Shown here piece after piece: positions 19,195-29,446 of a stretch of 64,000 bases of DNA; the first letter of the stretch is position 1; every line of letters begins with the position of its first letter. The DNA comes from Pelomonas nitida (lineage in GTDB: Bacteria > Pseudomonadota > Gammaproteobacteria > Burkholderiales > Burkholderiaceae_C), in assembly GCF_043555975.1 (NCBI RefSeq), contig NZ_JBIGIA010000008.1, positions 183,066 through 247,065 on the forward strand, written 5' to 3'. A program made the position numbers and the translations under genes. Under the pieces are notes generated by a model. The model made no database searches, was not told where the DNA came from, and worked only from the letters and a program-made list of their open reading frames with translations.

Positions 19195-20415
19195 TTATTC
19201 GAAGAACAGCCGGCTGAAGCCTTTGATGCTGACGAGATTGCCCGGGTTGCTGGTCTCGTTGAGCACGCCGCTCATGCGCTTGAGCAGCCGCGGGCTCTTC
19301 TGGGCGCGCCAGATCAGCAGGTCGGCCAGCCACGGATGGGCATTCACGCGGTTGGCGCGTTCGTAGAGGTCGAACTTCGGCTTCAGTGTGGTCAGGCTGG
19401 CCTCGTACGCGGCCCGCGCCGCGGCATCGTCATCGCGGTGGGCGAGGATCGCGTCCGCCGCCAGCATGCCAGTTTCCATGGCCTTGCCGATGCCTTCGCC
19501 TGTGAACGAATAGGTGGAGCCGGCGGCCTCGCCGGTCACCAGTAGCCCCGGGCGCGTCCACTTCGCGCCGGTCAGCGTGCAGCGCAGCGGCGCGCCCTTG
19601 AGCCACTGATCGCCCTCGCCCACCTTCTCGCCCACGCGCATCAGCTCGGCGGCGGGTGCGTACTTCTCCACGAAGGCGTCGAAGATGGCGCGCAGGTTGA
19701 CGTCCTTCTTGCGGCCCTTGCCGTTCAGGTCCTTGTGCGAATCGGTGACGCCCACGCCGATGTTGAAGTGGCCGTCGGGCGCCGGGAAGATCCAGCCATA
19801 GCCGGGGCGCACGGCCTTGTCCCACACCACCTCCAGCGCCTTGATCTTGCCGACCATCTGGGGCGCCTTCACATAACCGCGCAGTGCCACGCCGCTGGGC
19901 GTGTGCCGCTCGCACATGCCGGCCGCCGTCAGCGCCTTGGGCACGGCACCGGTCGCCAGCACGACCCAGTCGGCGCGTACCTCCACCAGTTCATCGCCCC
20001 GCTTGAGCCGCGCGCCGACAACGCGGCCGTCTTCCTCGATCGGCGCCTCGAACCGAGCCTGTTCGAACTGCGCACCGGCCGCCTGCGCGGCCGTCAACAT
20101 CAAGGCGTCCAACACCTTGCGCGGCAGCACGGCCAACGAGCCCGGTACATCGACGCGCCCGCCGCGCGGGCCGATGCAAGCAACATGGGCCACCGGTTCG
20201 GCCAGGCGCATGACCTCGTCCAGCAACCCCAGCCGCGCCAAGGCCTTGTGCGCGTCGGGAATCAGCCCGTCGCCACAGGTCTTGTCTCGGCCATGCGGAT
20301 GTTGGTCGACGATTCGCACCCGCAAGCCGCCACGGGCCAGCACCCGCGCGCAGGCACTGCCGGCGGGGCCGGCGCCGATGATGAGAACGTCGGGAGCGGT
20401 GGAGGGAGCTGTCAT
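19195..20415 (-). CDS. Geranylgeranyl reductase family FAD-dependent oxidoreductase
   Basis: A protein of 406 residues. The N-terminus carries the dinucleotide-binding motif VLIIGAGPAGSACARVLAR, followed by DKTCGDGLIPDAHKAL, the family's CGDGL hallmark. The motif GYGWIFPAPDGHFNIGVGV and the FAD-binding VTGEAAGSTYSFTGEGIG confirm the family. Characterised members reduce isoprenoid double bonds; in heterotrophic betaproteobacteria the substrate is not established. The ATG at 20415 gives the flavin motif at residues 10-28. It is convergent with the beta-oxidation operon and shares strand with the TonB receptor gene, which ends in its own terminator just upstream. Confidence 0.85.
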   Translation of the reverse strand: MTAPSTAPDVLIIGAGPAGSACARVLARGGLRVRIVDQHPHGRDKTCGDGLIPDAHKALARLGLLDEVMRLAEPVAHVACIGPRGGRVDVPGSLAVLPRKVLDALMLTAAQAAGAQFEQARFEAPIEEDGRVVGARLKRGDELVEVRADWVVLATGAVPKALTAAGMCERHTPSGVALRGYVKAPQMVGKIKALEVVWDKAVRPGYGWIFPAPDGHFNIGVGVTDSHKDLNGKGRKKDVNLRAIFDAFVEKYAPAAELMRVGEKVGEGDQWLKGAPLRCTLTGAKWTRPGLLVTGEAAGSTYSFTGEGIGKAMETGMLAADAILAHRDDDAAARAAYEASLTTLKPKFDLYERANRVNAHPWLADLLIWRAQKSPRLLKRMSGVLNETSNPGNLVSIKGFSRLFFE

Positions 20416-20461
20416 GGCACTGAGCGGTAGCGGGAGCGGCGCGCATTGTGCCCGCCGGAAC

Positions 20462-20485
20462 AAAAAAGGCCCGCCGAAGCGGGCC
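20462..20485 (-). terminator. Rho-independent terminator of the minus-strand TonB receptor gene
   Basis: GGCCCGC at 20468-20474 and GCGGGCC at 20479-20485 form a seven-pair stem with a four-base loop. On the minus strand it is followed by six T residues (20462-20467). It lies 24 bases after the stop codon of the receptor gene. Confidence 0.9.
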
Positions 20486-20508
20486 TGATGCCGTGAGGCG
20501 CGGAGGCC

Positions 20509-23193
20509 TTAGAAACCGACGGCTGCGCGCACGAACAGCGAGCGACCCAGCGGATCGGCGTAGCGCGGGTCATAGCCGCGCTGCGAACGGGTGGACTGGT
20601 TGGAGAACGGCGGGTCCTTGTCCATCAGGTTCTTCACGCCGAGCGTCAAGGACGTCATCTTGGTGAACTTATACGTCGCGGACACGTCGACCAGCGTGTA
20701 GGCGTCGACATCGCCGTAGTAGCTTGCGCCCCCGACGACCGTGGCCGGATCGTTCTGGTCGCGATAACCGCTCAGATGGCGCACGCTGATGCGGGCACCG
20801 ACCTTGTTCAGCGACCAGGCGGCGCTGATGTTGTGCTTCCACTTGAAGACTGGCGAGCCGTCGCTGTAGATGCCGACGTTTTCCTTGAACGGATCGAGCG
20901 GGCTGGTCTGGTACTGATAGGAGCGGACATAGGTGCCGTCGTACGACAGCATCAGCGCGCCCAGCGCACCCAGTTTGGTGTTGTAGCCGGCGGTGATGTC
21001 GACACCGTCTGTCTCGACCTTGCCGATGTTGTCGTTGGTCTGGATGATGTAGCCGATGGCGTTGCTGTTGTTGTCCAGGCCTGTGCAGCGGCTCAGGGTG
21101 TCCTGGACGGCGATGGGCAGCTTATTGCAGCGCACGAAGTTGGAGCTGTAGCGCGCCGAGTTCGCGATGAGCGTGTCAACCGGCACGAAGCCGATCTGGT
21201 CACGCAGCTTGATGTTCCAGTAGTCGAACGAGAAGGTCAGGTCCTTCATTGGCTCAATAGCGAAGCCCATCGTGAAGGTCTTGGACTTCTCCGGCTTCAG
21301 TGTGGCGGTGCCGCCCTGCTGAACCTGGGGTTGCTGGCCGCAGTCGCGCCCCTGCACGCCGCCCAGGGCGGCGATGGCCGTGCCCTTGGCATCGCACAGC
21401 AGCGGGTCGTTCTTGGCACCTGCCGTGAAGGTCACGGTCTTCGGTGCATACAGGTCATCCAGGCCGGGAGCACGGAAGCCGGTGTTGTAGGAGCCGCGCA
21501 GCACGATTTCCTTGATGGGCTGGAAGCGGATGCCGATCTTGGGGTTGGTAGAACTGCCAGCATCCGAGTAGTCGTCGGTACGGATGGCCAGTTGCACCTC
21601 GACGTTCTTCCAAACCGGCAGCAGCAGTTCGGCGCCGTAGGCCTTGACGTCACGTTCGCCGCCCTTGTGGTTGATCGAACGGCCAGCCGACGGAATGTTG
21701 GTCACGACGTCGTCGTTGGTGTCAAAGCGGTACTTCTCCTTGCGCATTTCGGCGGCGACCGCGATGGCTGCGGCTCCGCCGGGCATCGAGAACAGTTCGC
21801 GGCTGGCTCGCACGTCGAAGCCTCTGGTTTCGCCGGTCGCATAGCCAAACACACCCGTGCGCTTGGCCTGTTGGATGATGGCCAGCTCGGCGGCGGTCGG
21901 GTCACGGAAGGGATTCAGGTTGCCGGCGGCAACCTGGGCGCGAACGAACGGGGCGCTGACGTAACCATCGGTGGCCGCGTCATTGCCGGTGCTGTGCGAA
22001 ACCAGTGCGCCAACGCGATAGTCCCAGTCGGCGATGATGCCGCTCAGGTCGATGACGGCGCGTTCGGCTGTGGAGTTCGCCGTATTCGTGCGGCTGCCCG
22101 CCGGAACCATGCGCCATCCAGCGCTGACGGGCAGGGTGGTATCCAGGCCCGGATAGTTCTTGGGATAGGCGGGATTGCTGGGTTGGATGGTGATGCCGGT
22201 GACCGGGTCCGGTGCAACGCGCGAGACGTTCGTGTTCTGGGTGGACAGGGCTTCGACGGTCAGCACATGGTCGTCGGCAAGCTTGAGCGCGAGGCGGCCG
22301 GCGACGGTGTTCTGCTTCGTGTCCGGGATGATGTCGAGCGTCGAGGTGAAGTCGAAGACGCAGGCCTTGTTGTTGGTCGGGTTGACGACCGACAGCGGCG
22401 CCGCGCAGTTCGGGGCGGTGATGTTGGCCGTGCCGACGGTGCTGTTCTGCGCAAAGTTGCCGGGGAAGGTCGTGCCGGAGTTGCCACTCACGCCGCGGCT
22501 CGGGATGATGCCGGTCTTGGCGAAGTCGCGGTCCAGCGCGCGCACGCGTTGCTGGCGGCGGCTGTCGAACGAGGCCCAGAAGTTGACCTTGTCCTTTTCC
22601 AGGTCGCCGAGGCCAAAGGTGACGGACGCGCCTTCCTTCTTGCCACCATCCTCGCTGGGCTTGGTCATTTCAACGACGAACTGACCACCGCGGTAGTTGG
22701 ACTTGGTGATGAAGTTGATGACGCCGCCGATGGCGTCCGTGCCGTACACCGCAGAGGCGCCGTCACGCAGCACCTCGACGCGTTCGATGACGGCGAAGGG
22801 GATGGAGTTCAGGTCGACGGCATTCGCGTCAAACGCGAACGCGGTCATACGGCGGCCGTTCAGCAGCACCAGGGTCTTGTTGCTGCCCAGGCCACGCAGG
22901 TTTGCGTACGTTGCGCCGCCCGTGCCGCTACCGATGGAATTGGTGCTGGGCGTGCTGGACTGGCTGGCAGACAGCAGTTCCAGGATGCCTTCCACACTGG
23001 TAACTCCCTGCTGACGCAGATCTTCAGCTTTGACAACGGTGATGGGCAATGCGCCTTCGTCGTTCACCGAGCGGCGAATGGCAGAGCCGGTGATTTCGAC
23101 GCGCTCCAGTGATTGTTGTTGTGCGAATGCCGATTGGGTGGCGGCGGCTAGACAGACCAGCGCAGCGGCGCTGATAGCGTGGCGTTTGAACAT
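20509..23193 (-). CDS. TonB-dependent receptor
   Basis: A protein of 894 residues with a signal peptide (MFKRHAISAAALVCLAAATQ, cleavage after SAFA at about residue 24). The plug domain begins ERVEITGSAIRRSVNDEGAL and contains LRGLGSNKTLVLLNGRRM and VEVLRDGASAVYGTDAIGGV, the usual receptor-plug signatures. The remaining 700 residues form the outer-membrane barrel ending in an aromatic residue (FVRAAVGF). The VLLNGRRM type occurs in receptors for large organic substrates as well as siderophores; the ligand cannot be told. AGGAG nine bases upstream supports the start. Confidence 0.93.
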   Translation of the reverse strand: MFKRHAISAAALVCLAAATQSAFAQQQSLERVEITGSAIRRSVNDEGALPITVVKAEDLRQQGVTSVEGILELLSASQSSTPSTNSIGSGTGGATYANLRGLGSNKTLVLLNGRRMTAFAFDANAVDLNSIPFAVIERVEVLRDGASAVYGTDAIGGVINFITKSNYRGGQFVVEMTKPSEDGGKKEGASVTFGLGDLEKDKVNFWASFDSRRQQRVRALDRDFAKTGIIPSRGVSGNSGTTFPGNFAQNSTVGTANITAPNCAAPLSVVNPTNNKACVFDFTSTLDIIPDTKQNTVAGRLALKLADDHVLTVEALSTQNTNVSRVAPDPVTGITIQPSNPAYPKNYPGLDTTLPVSAGWRMVPAGSRTNTANSTAERAVIDLSGIIADWDYRVGALVSHSTGNDAATDGYVSAPFVRAQVAAGNLNPFRDPTAAELAIIQQAKRTGVFGYATGETRGFDVRASRELFSMPGGAAAIAVAAEMRKEKYRFDTNDDVVTNIPSAGRSINHKGGERDVKAYGAELLLPVWKNVEVQLAIRTDDYSDAGSSTNPKIGIRFQPIKEIVLRGSYNTGFRAPGLDDLYAPKTVTFTAGAKNDPLLCDAKGTAIAALGGVQGRDCGQQPQVQQGGTATLKPEKSKTFTMGFAIEPMKDLTFSFDYWNIKLRDQIGFVPVDTLIANSARYSSNFVRCNKLPIAVQDTLSRCTGLDNNSNAIGYIIQTNDNIGKVETDGVDITAGYNTKLGALGALMLSYDGTYVRSYQYQTSPLDPFKENVGIYSDGSPVFKWKHNISAAWSLNKVGARISVRHLSGYRDQNDPATVVGGASYYGDVDAYTLVDVSATYKFTKMTSLTLGVKNLMDKDPPFSNQSTRSQRGYDPRYADPLGRSLFVRAAVGF

Positions 23194-24130
23194 TCAGAAC
23201 TCCTGGAGGGCGTGCGCCTGTTTGGGGCATTCAGCCGGCTTGTGGCCGGGTCAGTGCGCAAAGCGCGGTAAAGAAAATGAGTCGCAAGTGTGAATGCCGG
23301 TGTTGGTGTGCAATTCCGGGTTGACCCCAATTGAGCTGTCGCGAACGCTGGGGGGTGTTGCAAACGCGCAAGAACATGCGCCATATCGGGGAATTTAGGA
23401 TTTGCTAGCTCGCGACATGTTGCGCAATTGCGACGGAATCCTTGTCGCGAAAATCCCAACAATCATCCAACTGCAGTCCATAGATCGTCGCCAGATCGAC
23501 GATTGCCAAGGCTTGCATCGATTTGGACGAAGGCTGTGCAAAACGTTAGCCCGCCGATGGGGATTGGCTGCACCATGTTGGGGCGTTGGTTCGCTCCAGC
23601 CTGTTGCGGGCGTGTGGCGCCGTTTGGGCGATGAAGGCTGTGCCGTGAATGGTCAGCGCCAGTCGGCGGAAGCTAAGCGATGGCGAGGGGCGCGGGCCGG
23701 GGGGGGGCTACACATTCTTGAGTTCATCAGGTTTGTGTTGGTCGACAGCGCAGGCCGGCCTGGCAATGGCGGCTTACCCTGGGATTGGCGCATTCGTGGT
23801 GCCGGCGCGTCGAATTTGATCGGTGTGCGCTTTCATTTCGGCCCCTGAGGCGGTTCGGCGCGGTGGCGAGGGTTTGGCTGCGGAGTTTCCCGAAGTCTTT
23901 ATGAATCAGCCAATTAGTTGCGTCGGCGGCTGACGTCTGGCACCGATCCGATGTTCGACGAGCCTGCCGGAGGGGCCTCTTTCGGCTGAGCATGGGGCTT
24001 GCCCTTAGCGGTCTTTTAGCGAGTGGTCTGAAACTTGCGAAGAGCTGTCTTGAGCCCAAAAGGCTCGGTCAGCTTTTTTGTCTTCCGAAACACCCCGCAC
24101 CGGGGCACCCAAGCAACCACGGAGTTGTGC
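23194..24130. other. Long divergent intergenic region between two TonB receptor genes
   Basis: About 940 bases without a convincing gene, and noticeably less GC-rich than the flanks. TGTCGCGA occurs at 23337-23344 and 23443-23450, and its inverse TCGCGACA at 23410-23417; these could be operator sites. Near the right end a GAGCC/GGCTC hairpin (24052-24066) is followed by six T residues (24074-24079), and a CCCCG/CGGGG hairpin (24093-24105) lies 25 bases before the downstream ATG. A frame at about 23402-23848 is open but shows no protein-like pattern. Confidence 0.5.
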
Positions 24131-27100
24131 ATGCTACGTAAAACAATCTTGTCTCAGAGCCTGCTGATTGCCTTCTCGGCCGCCAGCCTGACCCTCGCCG
24201 TGGCTCCGGCAGCCTACGCCCAGTCGACCACGGTTGGTTCGGTGTTCGGCCAAGTCGCTGGGCAGTCCGGCGCCCAGGTCGTCGTTGAAAATGCCGCGAC
24301 GGGCCTGAAGCGGACCGTTCCGGTTGACACCGCCGGTAAGTTCACGGCTCCTGCACTGCCTCCAGGCAAGTACAAGGCCAGCTTGGTGAAGGATGGGAAG
24401 GTCGTTACATCAGTCGAGCTTGAAGTTCTCGCTGGCCGTGGTTCCGAAGTTGTCTTCGACACTGGGGTGACGCAGCAACTGGAAGCTGTGCAGGTGACGG
24501 GCCGCGCGCCCACCATTGACGTGTCGCGGTCGGAAAATTCTTCGACGTTCACGGCAGCCCAGCTTGCTGCGCTGCCGGTGGTGACCCGCGACCTCGGCGG
24601 CATCATCGCGCTGGCCGCCAACACCACCAAGGCCGATTCGCGGTATGCCGGTGGCGTCAGCATCGGCGGCGGCGCGCCGTCCGAGAATGCCTACTACATC
24701 AACGGTCTGCCGGTCACCAATGCGTTGACGCAGCTCGGCTCCATCGAACTGCCGTTCGGAGCTATTCAGCAGGCCGACGTGAAGACCGGCGGCTTCGGTG
24801 CCGAGTTTGGTCGTTCGGTCGGTGGTGTGGTCAACATCACGACCAAGAGCGGCTCCAACGAATGGCATGGCGGCGTCTTCATGTCCGTCGAGCCGAACAG
24901 CCTGCGGTCAACGCCCAAGAGCTCGTACTACCAGAACACTGGCTCCAACCCTACTACCGACGGCACGGTCTACTTCGACCGCTCCAACAACTCTCGTGAC
25001 CGCTACAGCTACGGCGCGAGTCTGGGTGGTCCGATCATCAAGGACAGTCTGTTCTTCTTCGTCGCGCTTGATCAGACCAAGACGGACCTGAGCTACGTGA
25101 ATCGCACGCCGCAAAGCGCGCAGCTCACTTCGAGTGGCTGGGCTGACGAGGTGGACAAGAACAACCGCTATCTGGCGAAGTTCGACTGGTTTATTGGAGA
25201 CAACCATCAGTTGGAAGCCACGTTCCTTGGCGACAACTACAAGACGACGCAGGACTTCAGCGCTTACGATTACAAGACCGGTCAGAAGGGTCCCTACGTC
25301 TATTCCGAGTATTCGAAGAACCTGGATAACGTGACGCCCGCTGTGGGGGGCGAAGGCCGTGCCATCAAGTACACCGGTACGTTGATGAACGACCTGGTGC
25401 TGACGGCCATGTATGGCGAAACGACGTCCAAGCACAGCGACGCATACACGTTCGCGCCGACCGATGCCAGCTTCGGTTGGACGTCCACCGGGCGTAACCC
25501 CAACCTGACTTACATCACCTCAGCACAGAGCCCCAACCCACTGCCTTACAACTCCACCGGCATCTTGCCGGGTGCGCAGGAGAAGACCAAGGCGTTCCGG
25601 CTGGACGTGGACTACCGCATCGGTAAGCACTCGATTCGCGCCGGCATGGACGAGAACCGTCTGAAGTCGATCAATGCTGGCGTGGCGACGATCGGCAGTA
25701 CCTCGTACAACTATCAAAGTACGACGAGTGGGACCTTCACGGGCTCCGGCGGCACCATCCCCATCAGCACGCTGACGACGCAGGTCAACGGCCGCTACTA
25801 CTACGTCGAGCGTCGCATCTTCAACTCGGTGACGGACGCGCAGTCGAACCAGTCGGCCCAGTACATCGAAGACACGCATGAAGTCAACGATCGCCTGACG
25901 CTGAAGTACGGTTTGCGCAATGAAAGCTTCGTCAACAAGAACGGTGATGGCGAAACCTTCCTCGAGTCCAAGAACTTCCTGAGCCCGCGCTTCGCCGGCA
26001 CCTGGGACGTGAACGGCGACTCGTCCATGAAGGTGTACGGTTCGGCCGGCCGCTACAGCCTGCAGATCCCGACTCACGTGGCCGTCCGTGGTGCCAGCCG
26101 TTCGACCTACACCCGGCAATACTTCGCGTACACCGGTGTCGACCAGAAAACCGGCCTGCCCACCGGTCTGAGCGCCACCGGCCAGCCATTCTCGACGAAC
26201 AACGAGTACGGCCAAGCGAAGGACGTCAAGTCTGTTTCTGCCCAGGACATCAAGCCCACTTACCAGGATGAAGTGACGCTGGGTCTGGAAAAGGCGCTGA
26301 GCCCGACTTATGTCGCTGGCGTCAAGCTGACCTACCGCAAGCTGAAGGCCACCATCGATGACTTGTGCGATGCGCGTCCGTTCGAGCAGTACGCTGCCGA
26401 CAACAACATCGACACGTCGAACTGGGCTGGCTTCGGCTGCGCCTCGTTCAATCCGGGGTCGAGCAACAAGTTCCTGGTGGACTATGCGGGTAACGGTCAG
26501 CACACGCTCGTCAACCTGAGTGCTGCGGATCTCGGCTTCGAGAAGCCCAAGCGTAGCTACCTGGCCCTGGACTTCTCGCTGGAGCATCGCCTTCGCAACG
26601 GCTGGTACGGCAAGGTGACCTACACCTACTCAAAGAGCAAGGGCAACACGGAAGGCCAGACCAGGTCCGACAACGCGCAGACGGACGTCGCGGCGACCTC
26701 GACCTGGGATACGCCTGAGCTGATGGTGGGTTCGTACGGCTACCTGCCGAACGATCGCACCCACTCGCTGAAGGCCTACGGCTACTACCAGGTCGCGCCG
26801 GAGTGGACGGTTGGCGCCAACATGCTGGCCGAGTCGGGTCGTCCGAAGAACTGCTTCGGCAACTACGCCGGCCCCGCCACGCCGGACTTCGACACGTACG
26901 ATTACGGCAACGTGTATTTCTACTGCGCTGGCCAGCCCAGCAGCCGTGGCTCCCAAGGTCGCCTGCCCTGGAACTACAAGCTGGACCTGAACCTGGCTTA
27001 CAAGCCAGGCTTCGTGAAGGGCCTGACGTTGCGTGCCGATGTGTTCAACGTCTTCAACACGCAGACCACCGCAGTGGTCGATGAAACGCGCGAGGTCAGT

Positions 27101-27193
27101 TACGACCCCAGCTCGGTGCTGCCGACCTACGGCCGTGTCATCAGCTATACCGCGCCGCGGGCTGTTCGGCTGACTGCCGAATACAACTTCTGA
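24131..27193 (+). CDS. TonB-dependent receptor with N-terminal carboxypeptidase-regulatory-like domain (Oar-like)
   Basis: A protein of 1020 residues. A signal peptide (MLRKTILSQSLLIAFSAASL, cleavage after AYA near residue 32) is followed by a small beta-sandwich domain (residues about 35-110: VVVENAATGLKRTVPVDTAG, typical of CarboxypepD_reg), a plug (YYINGLPVTNALTQLG; GAEFGRSVGGVVNITTKSGSN) and a barrel ending in TAEYNF. This is the Oar/OmpA-related subfamily, often linked to export or uptake of peptides or proteins. The ATG at 24131 has GGAG upstream. A clear terminator follows. Confidence 0.92.
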   Translation: MLRKTILSQSLLIAFSAASLTLAVAPAAYAQSTTVGSVFGQVAGQSGAQVVVENAATGLKRTVPVDTAGKFTAPALPPGKYKASLVKDGKVVTSVELEVLAGRGSEVVFDTGVTQQLEAVQVTGRAPTIDVSRSENSSTFTAAQLAALPVVTRDLGGIIALAANTTKADSRYAGGVSIGGGAPSENAYYINGLPVTNALTQLGSIELPFGAIQQADVKTGGFGAEFGRSVGGVVNITTKSGSNEWHGGVFMSVEPNSLRSTPKSSYYQNTGSNPTTDGTVYFDRSNNSRDRYSYGASLGGPIIKDSLFFFVALDQTKTDLSYVNRTPQSAQLTSSGWADEVDKNNRYLAKFDWFIGDNHQLEATFLGDNYKTTQDFSAYDYKTGQKGPYVYSEYSKNLDNVTPAVGGEGRAIKYTGTLMNDLVLTAMYGETTSKHSDAYTFAPTDASFGWTSTGRNPNLTYITSAQSPNPLPYNSTGILPGAQEKTKAFRLDVDYRIGKHSIRAGMDENRLKSINAGVATIGSTSYNYQSTTSGTFTGSGGTIPISTLTTQVNGRYYYVERRIFNSVTDAQSNQSAQYIEDTHEVNDRLTLKYGLRNESFVNKNGDGETFLESKNFLSPRFAGTWDVNGDSSMKVYGSAGRYSLQIPTHVAVRGASRSTYTRQYFAYTGVDQKTGLPTGLSATGQPFSTNNEYGQAKDVKSVSAQDIKPTYQDEVTLGLEKALSPTYVAGVKLTYRKLKATIDDLCDARPFEQYAADNNIDTSNWAGFGCASFNPGSSNKFLVDYAGNGQHTLVNLSAADLGFEKPKRSYLALDFSLEHRLRNGWYGKVTYTYSKSKGNTEGQTRSDNAQTDVAATSTWDTPELMVGSYGYLPNDRTHSLKAYGYYQVAPEWTVGANMLAESGRPKNCFGNYAGPATPDFDTYDYGNVYFYCAGQPSSRGSQGRLPWNYKLDLNLAYKPGFVKGLTLRADVFNVFNTQTTAVVDETREVSYDPSSVLPTYGRVISYTAPRAVRLTAEYNF

Positions 27194-27219
27194 TAGAAGG
27201 CGTATTCGTCAAAAGCATA

Positions 27220-27243
27220 GGGCCGCGCAAGCGGCCCTTTTTC
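27220..27243 (+). terminator. Rho-independent terminator of the Oar-like receptor gene
   Basis: GGGCCGC at 27220-27226, loop GCAA, GCGGCCC at 27231-27237, then five T residues (27238-27242). It begins 27 bases after the stop codon. Confidence 0.92.
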
Positions 27244-27265
27244 ATGGTGCGGCGAGAGGCGGCGC

Positions 27266-29446
27266 TCAATGTCCCTCGGCCTTCACCCTCAATCTCCACG
27301 CATGCAGCAGCGGCTCCGTGTAGCCGCTGGGCTGGGCTTCGCCCTTGAACACCAGGTCTAGCGCCGCTTGCATGGCGGCGCCTTGCGGGTGGTCGGCCAG
27401 CGGCAGGTAGGCGGGGTCGCCGGCGTTCTGGCGGTCGACGACGCGGGCCATGCGGGTGAAGGTCTCACGCACCTGTTCGGCGGTCACGACGCCATGGCGT
27501 AGCCAGTTGGCGATGTGCTGGCTGCTGATGCGCAGCGTGGCACGGTCTTCCATCAGGCCCACGCCGTTGATGTCGGGCACCTTGGAGCAGCCCACGCCCT
27601 GGTCCACCCAGCGCACGACGTAGCCGAGGATGCCCTGCACGTTGTTGTCCAGCTCCTGCTGGCGCTGCTCGGGCGTCCAGTCGGCCTGGGGGGCGACGGG
27701 GATGGTCAGCAGTGCGTTCAGGATGGCGTCGCGTTCGGCGGCGAGGTCCACCTTCTCGAGTTCCTGCTGCACCGCGGCCACGTTGACCTGGTGGTAGTGC
27801 AGCGCATGCAGCGTCGCGGCAGTGGGGGAGGGCACCCAGGCGGTGTTGGCGCCGGCCTTGGGGTGGCCAATCTTCTGCTCCAGCATGGCGGCCATCAGGT
27901 CGGGCATGGCCCACATGCCTTTGCCGATCTGCGCGCGGCCACGCAGGCCGCAGGCCAGGCCCGTCAGCACGTTGCTGCGCTCGTAGGCCGTGATCCAGCG
28001 GGACGTCTTCATGTCGCCCTTGCGCAGCATGGGGCCGGCGCGCATGGCGGTGTGCATCTCGTCGCCGGTGCGGTCCAGGAAGCCGGTGTTGATGAAGGCG
28101 ACGCGGCTGGCCGCTGCGGCGATGCAGGCCTTGAGGTTGACCGATGTGCGGCGCTCCTCGTCCATGATGCCCAGCTTGACCGTGCTGTCGGCCAAGCCCA
28201 GCAGCTGCTCGACGCGCGTGAACAGCTCGGCCGCGAAGGCCACTTCGGCCGGGCCGTGCATCTTGGGCTTGACGATATAGACGCTGCCCGTGCGCGAATT
28301 GCCGCGACGTTTCAGGTCGTGCATCGCGATGGTCGTCGTGATGACCGCGTCCATGATGCCTTCCGGGATCTCGCTGCCGTCGTCCAGCAGGATGGCCGGG
28401 TTGGTCATCAGGTGGCCCACATTGCGCACGAACATGAGGGATCGGCCGTGCAGCGTGACGGTGCCGCCGTTGGAGGCGGTGTAGACGCGGTCGGCGTTCA
28501 GGCGGCGCGTGAACGTGGTGCCGCCCTTGGCGACTTCCTCGGTCAGCGTGCCCTGCTGGATGCCCAGCCAGTTGCGGTAGGCCAGCAGCTTGTCCTCGGC
28601 GTCGACGGCGGCGACGGAGTCTTCCAGGTCCAGGATGGTGGAGAGCGCGGCTTCCAGCACGAGGTCGGCGACGCCAGCCGGGTCGCTCTTGCCGATCGCG
28701 GTCGAGCGGTCGATGCGGAGGTCCAGGTGCAGGCCGTGGTGCACCAGCAGCACGCTGGTCGGCGCGGCGGCGTCGCCCTGATAGCCGGCAAAGGTGGCGG
28801 CGTCCTTCAGGCCGGTCGTCGCGCCGGAGGCGAGCGTGATGACCAACTGGCCGTTCTCGACGCGGTAGCCGGTCGACTCGGCATGCGAGCCCGTGGCCAG
28901 CGGCGCCGCCTGATCCAGCACCTGGCGGGCGTAGGCGATGACCTTGGCGCCGCGCACCGGGTTGTAGGCACCGGCGCGCGTGGCGCCGTCGGCCTCGGGG
29001 ATGGCGTCGGTGCCGTACAGCGCGTCGTACAGCGAGCCCCAGCGGGCGTTTGCGGCATTCAGCGCGTAGCGCGCATTCAGGATGGGCACCACCAACTGCG
29101 GGCCGGCTTGCAGGGCCAGTTCGGCGTCGACGTTGGCCGTCGTCGCCTGCACCTGCGCGGGCGGCTCGACGAGGTAGCCGATCTGCTTCAGAAAGGCCTG
29201 ATAGGCCGGCATGTCCGCGATGGGGCCGGGGTGGGCCTCGTGCCAGGCGTCCAGCTCCGACTGCAGCCGGTCACGCTCGGCGAGCAGCGCGCGGTTCTTC
29301 GGCGCCAGCTCGTGGGCGATGCGGCTGAAGCCAGCCCAGAACGCCTCGGCGGTGACGCCGGTGCCGGGCAGCACCTCGGTGGCTATGAAGCGGGCCAGGT
29401 CGGCATCGACCTGCAGGCGGTGGAGGGGAGTGCGTGTGGTGGCCAT
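27266..29446 (-). CDS. glcB: Malate synthase G
   Basis: A protein of 726 residues, as expected for the G isoform. It condenses glyoxylate and acetyl-CoA to malate. It has ILDLEDSVAAVDAEDKLLAY, the catalytic region MHDLKRRGNSRTGSVYIVKP, LGIMDEERRTSVNLKACI and the C-terminal LRISSQHIANWLRHGVVT. AGGAG upstream of the ATG at 29446 supports the start. It is divergent from a LysR gene, a common layout for regulator and target. No isocitrate lyase or glycolate oxidase gene is in the window. Confidence 0.96.
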   Translation of the reverse strand: MATTRTPLHRLQVDADLARFIATEVLPGTGVTAEAFWAGFSRIAHELAPKNRALLAERDRLQSELDAWHEAHPGPIADMPAYQAFLKQIGYLVEPPAQVQATTANVDAELALQAGPQLVVPILNARYALNAANARWGSLYDALYGTDAIPEADGATRAGAYNPVRGAKVIAYARQVLDQAAPLATGSHAESTGYRVENGQLVITLASGATTGLKDAATFAGYQGDAAAPTSVLLVHHGLHLDLRIDRSTAIGKSDPAGVADLVLEAALSTILDLEDSVAAVDAEDKLLAYRNWLGIQQGTLTEEVAKGGTTFTRRLNADRVYTASNGGTVTLHGRSLMFVRNVGHLMTNPAILLDDGSEIPEGIMDAVITTTIAMHDLKRRGNSRTGSVYIVKPKMHGPAEVAFAAELFTRVEQLLGLADSTVKLGIMDEERRTSVNLKACIAAAASRVAFINTGFLDRTGDEMHTAMRAGPMLRKGDMKTSRWITAYERSNVLTGLACGLRGRAQIGKGMWAMPDLMAAMLEQKIGHPKAGANTAWVPSPTAATLHALHYHQVNVAAVQQELEKVDLAAERDAILNALLTIPVAPQADWTPEQRQQELDNNVQGILGYVVRWVDQGVGCSKVPDINGVGLMEDRATLRISSQHIANWLRHGVVTAEQVRETFTRMARVVDRQNAGDPAYLPLADHPQGAAMQAALDLVFKGEAQPSGYTEPLLHAWRLRVKAEGH

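Noticed and set aside
23402..23848. Small gene of 148 codons between the TonB receptors
   Set aside because: No ribosome-binding site, no family pattern, and composition like non-coding DNA.
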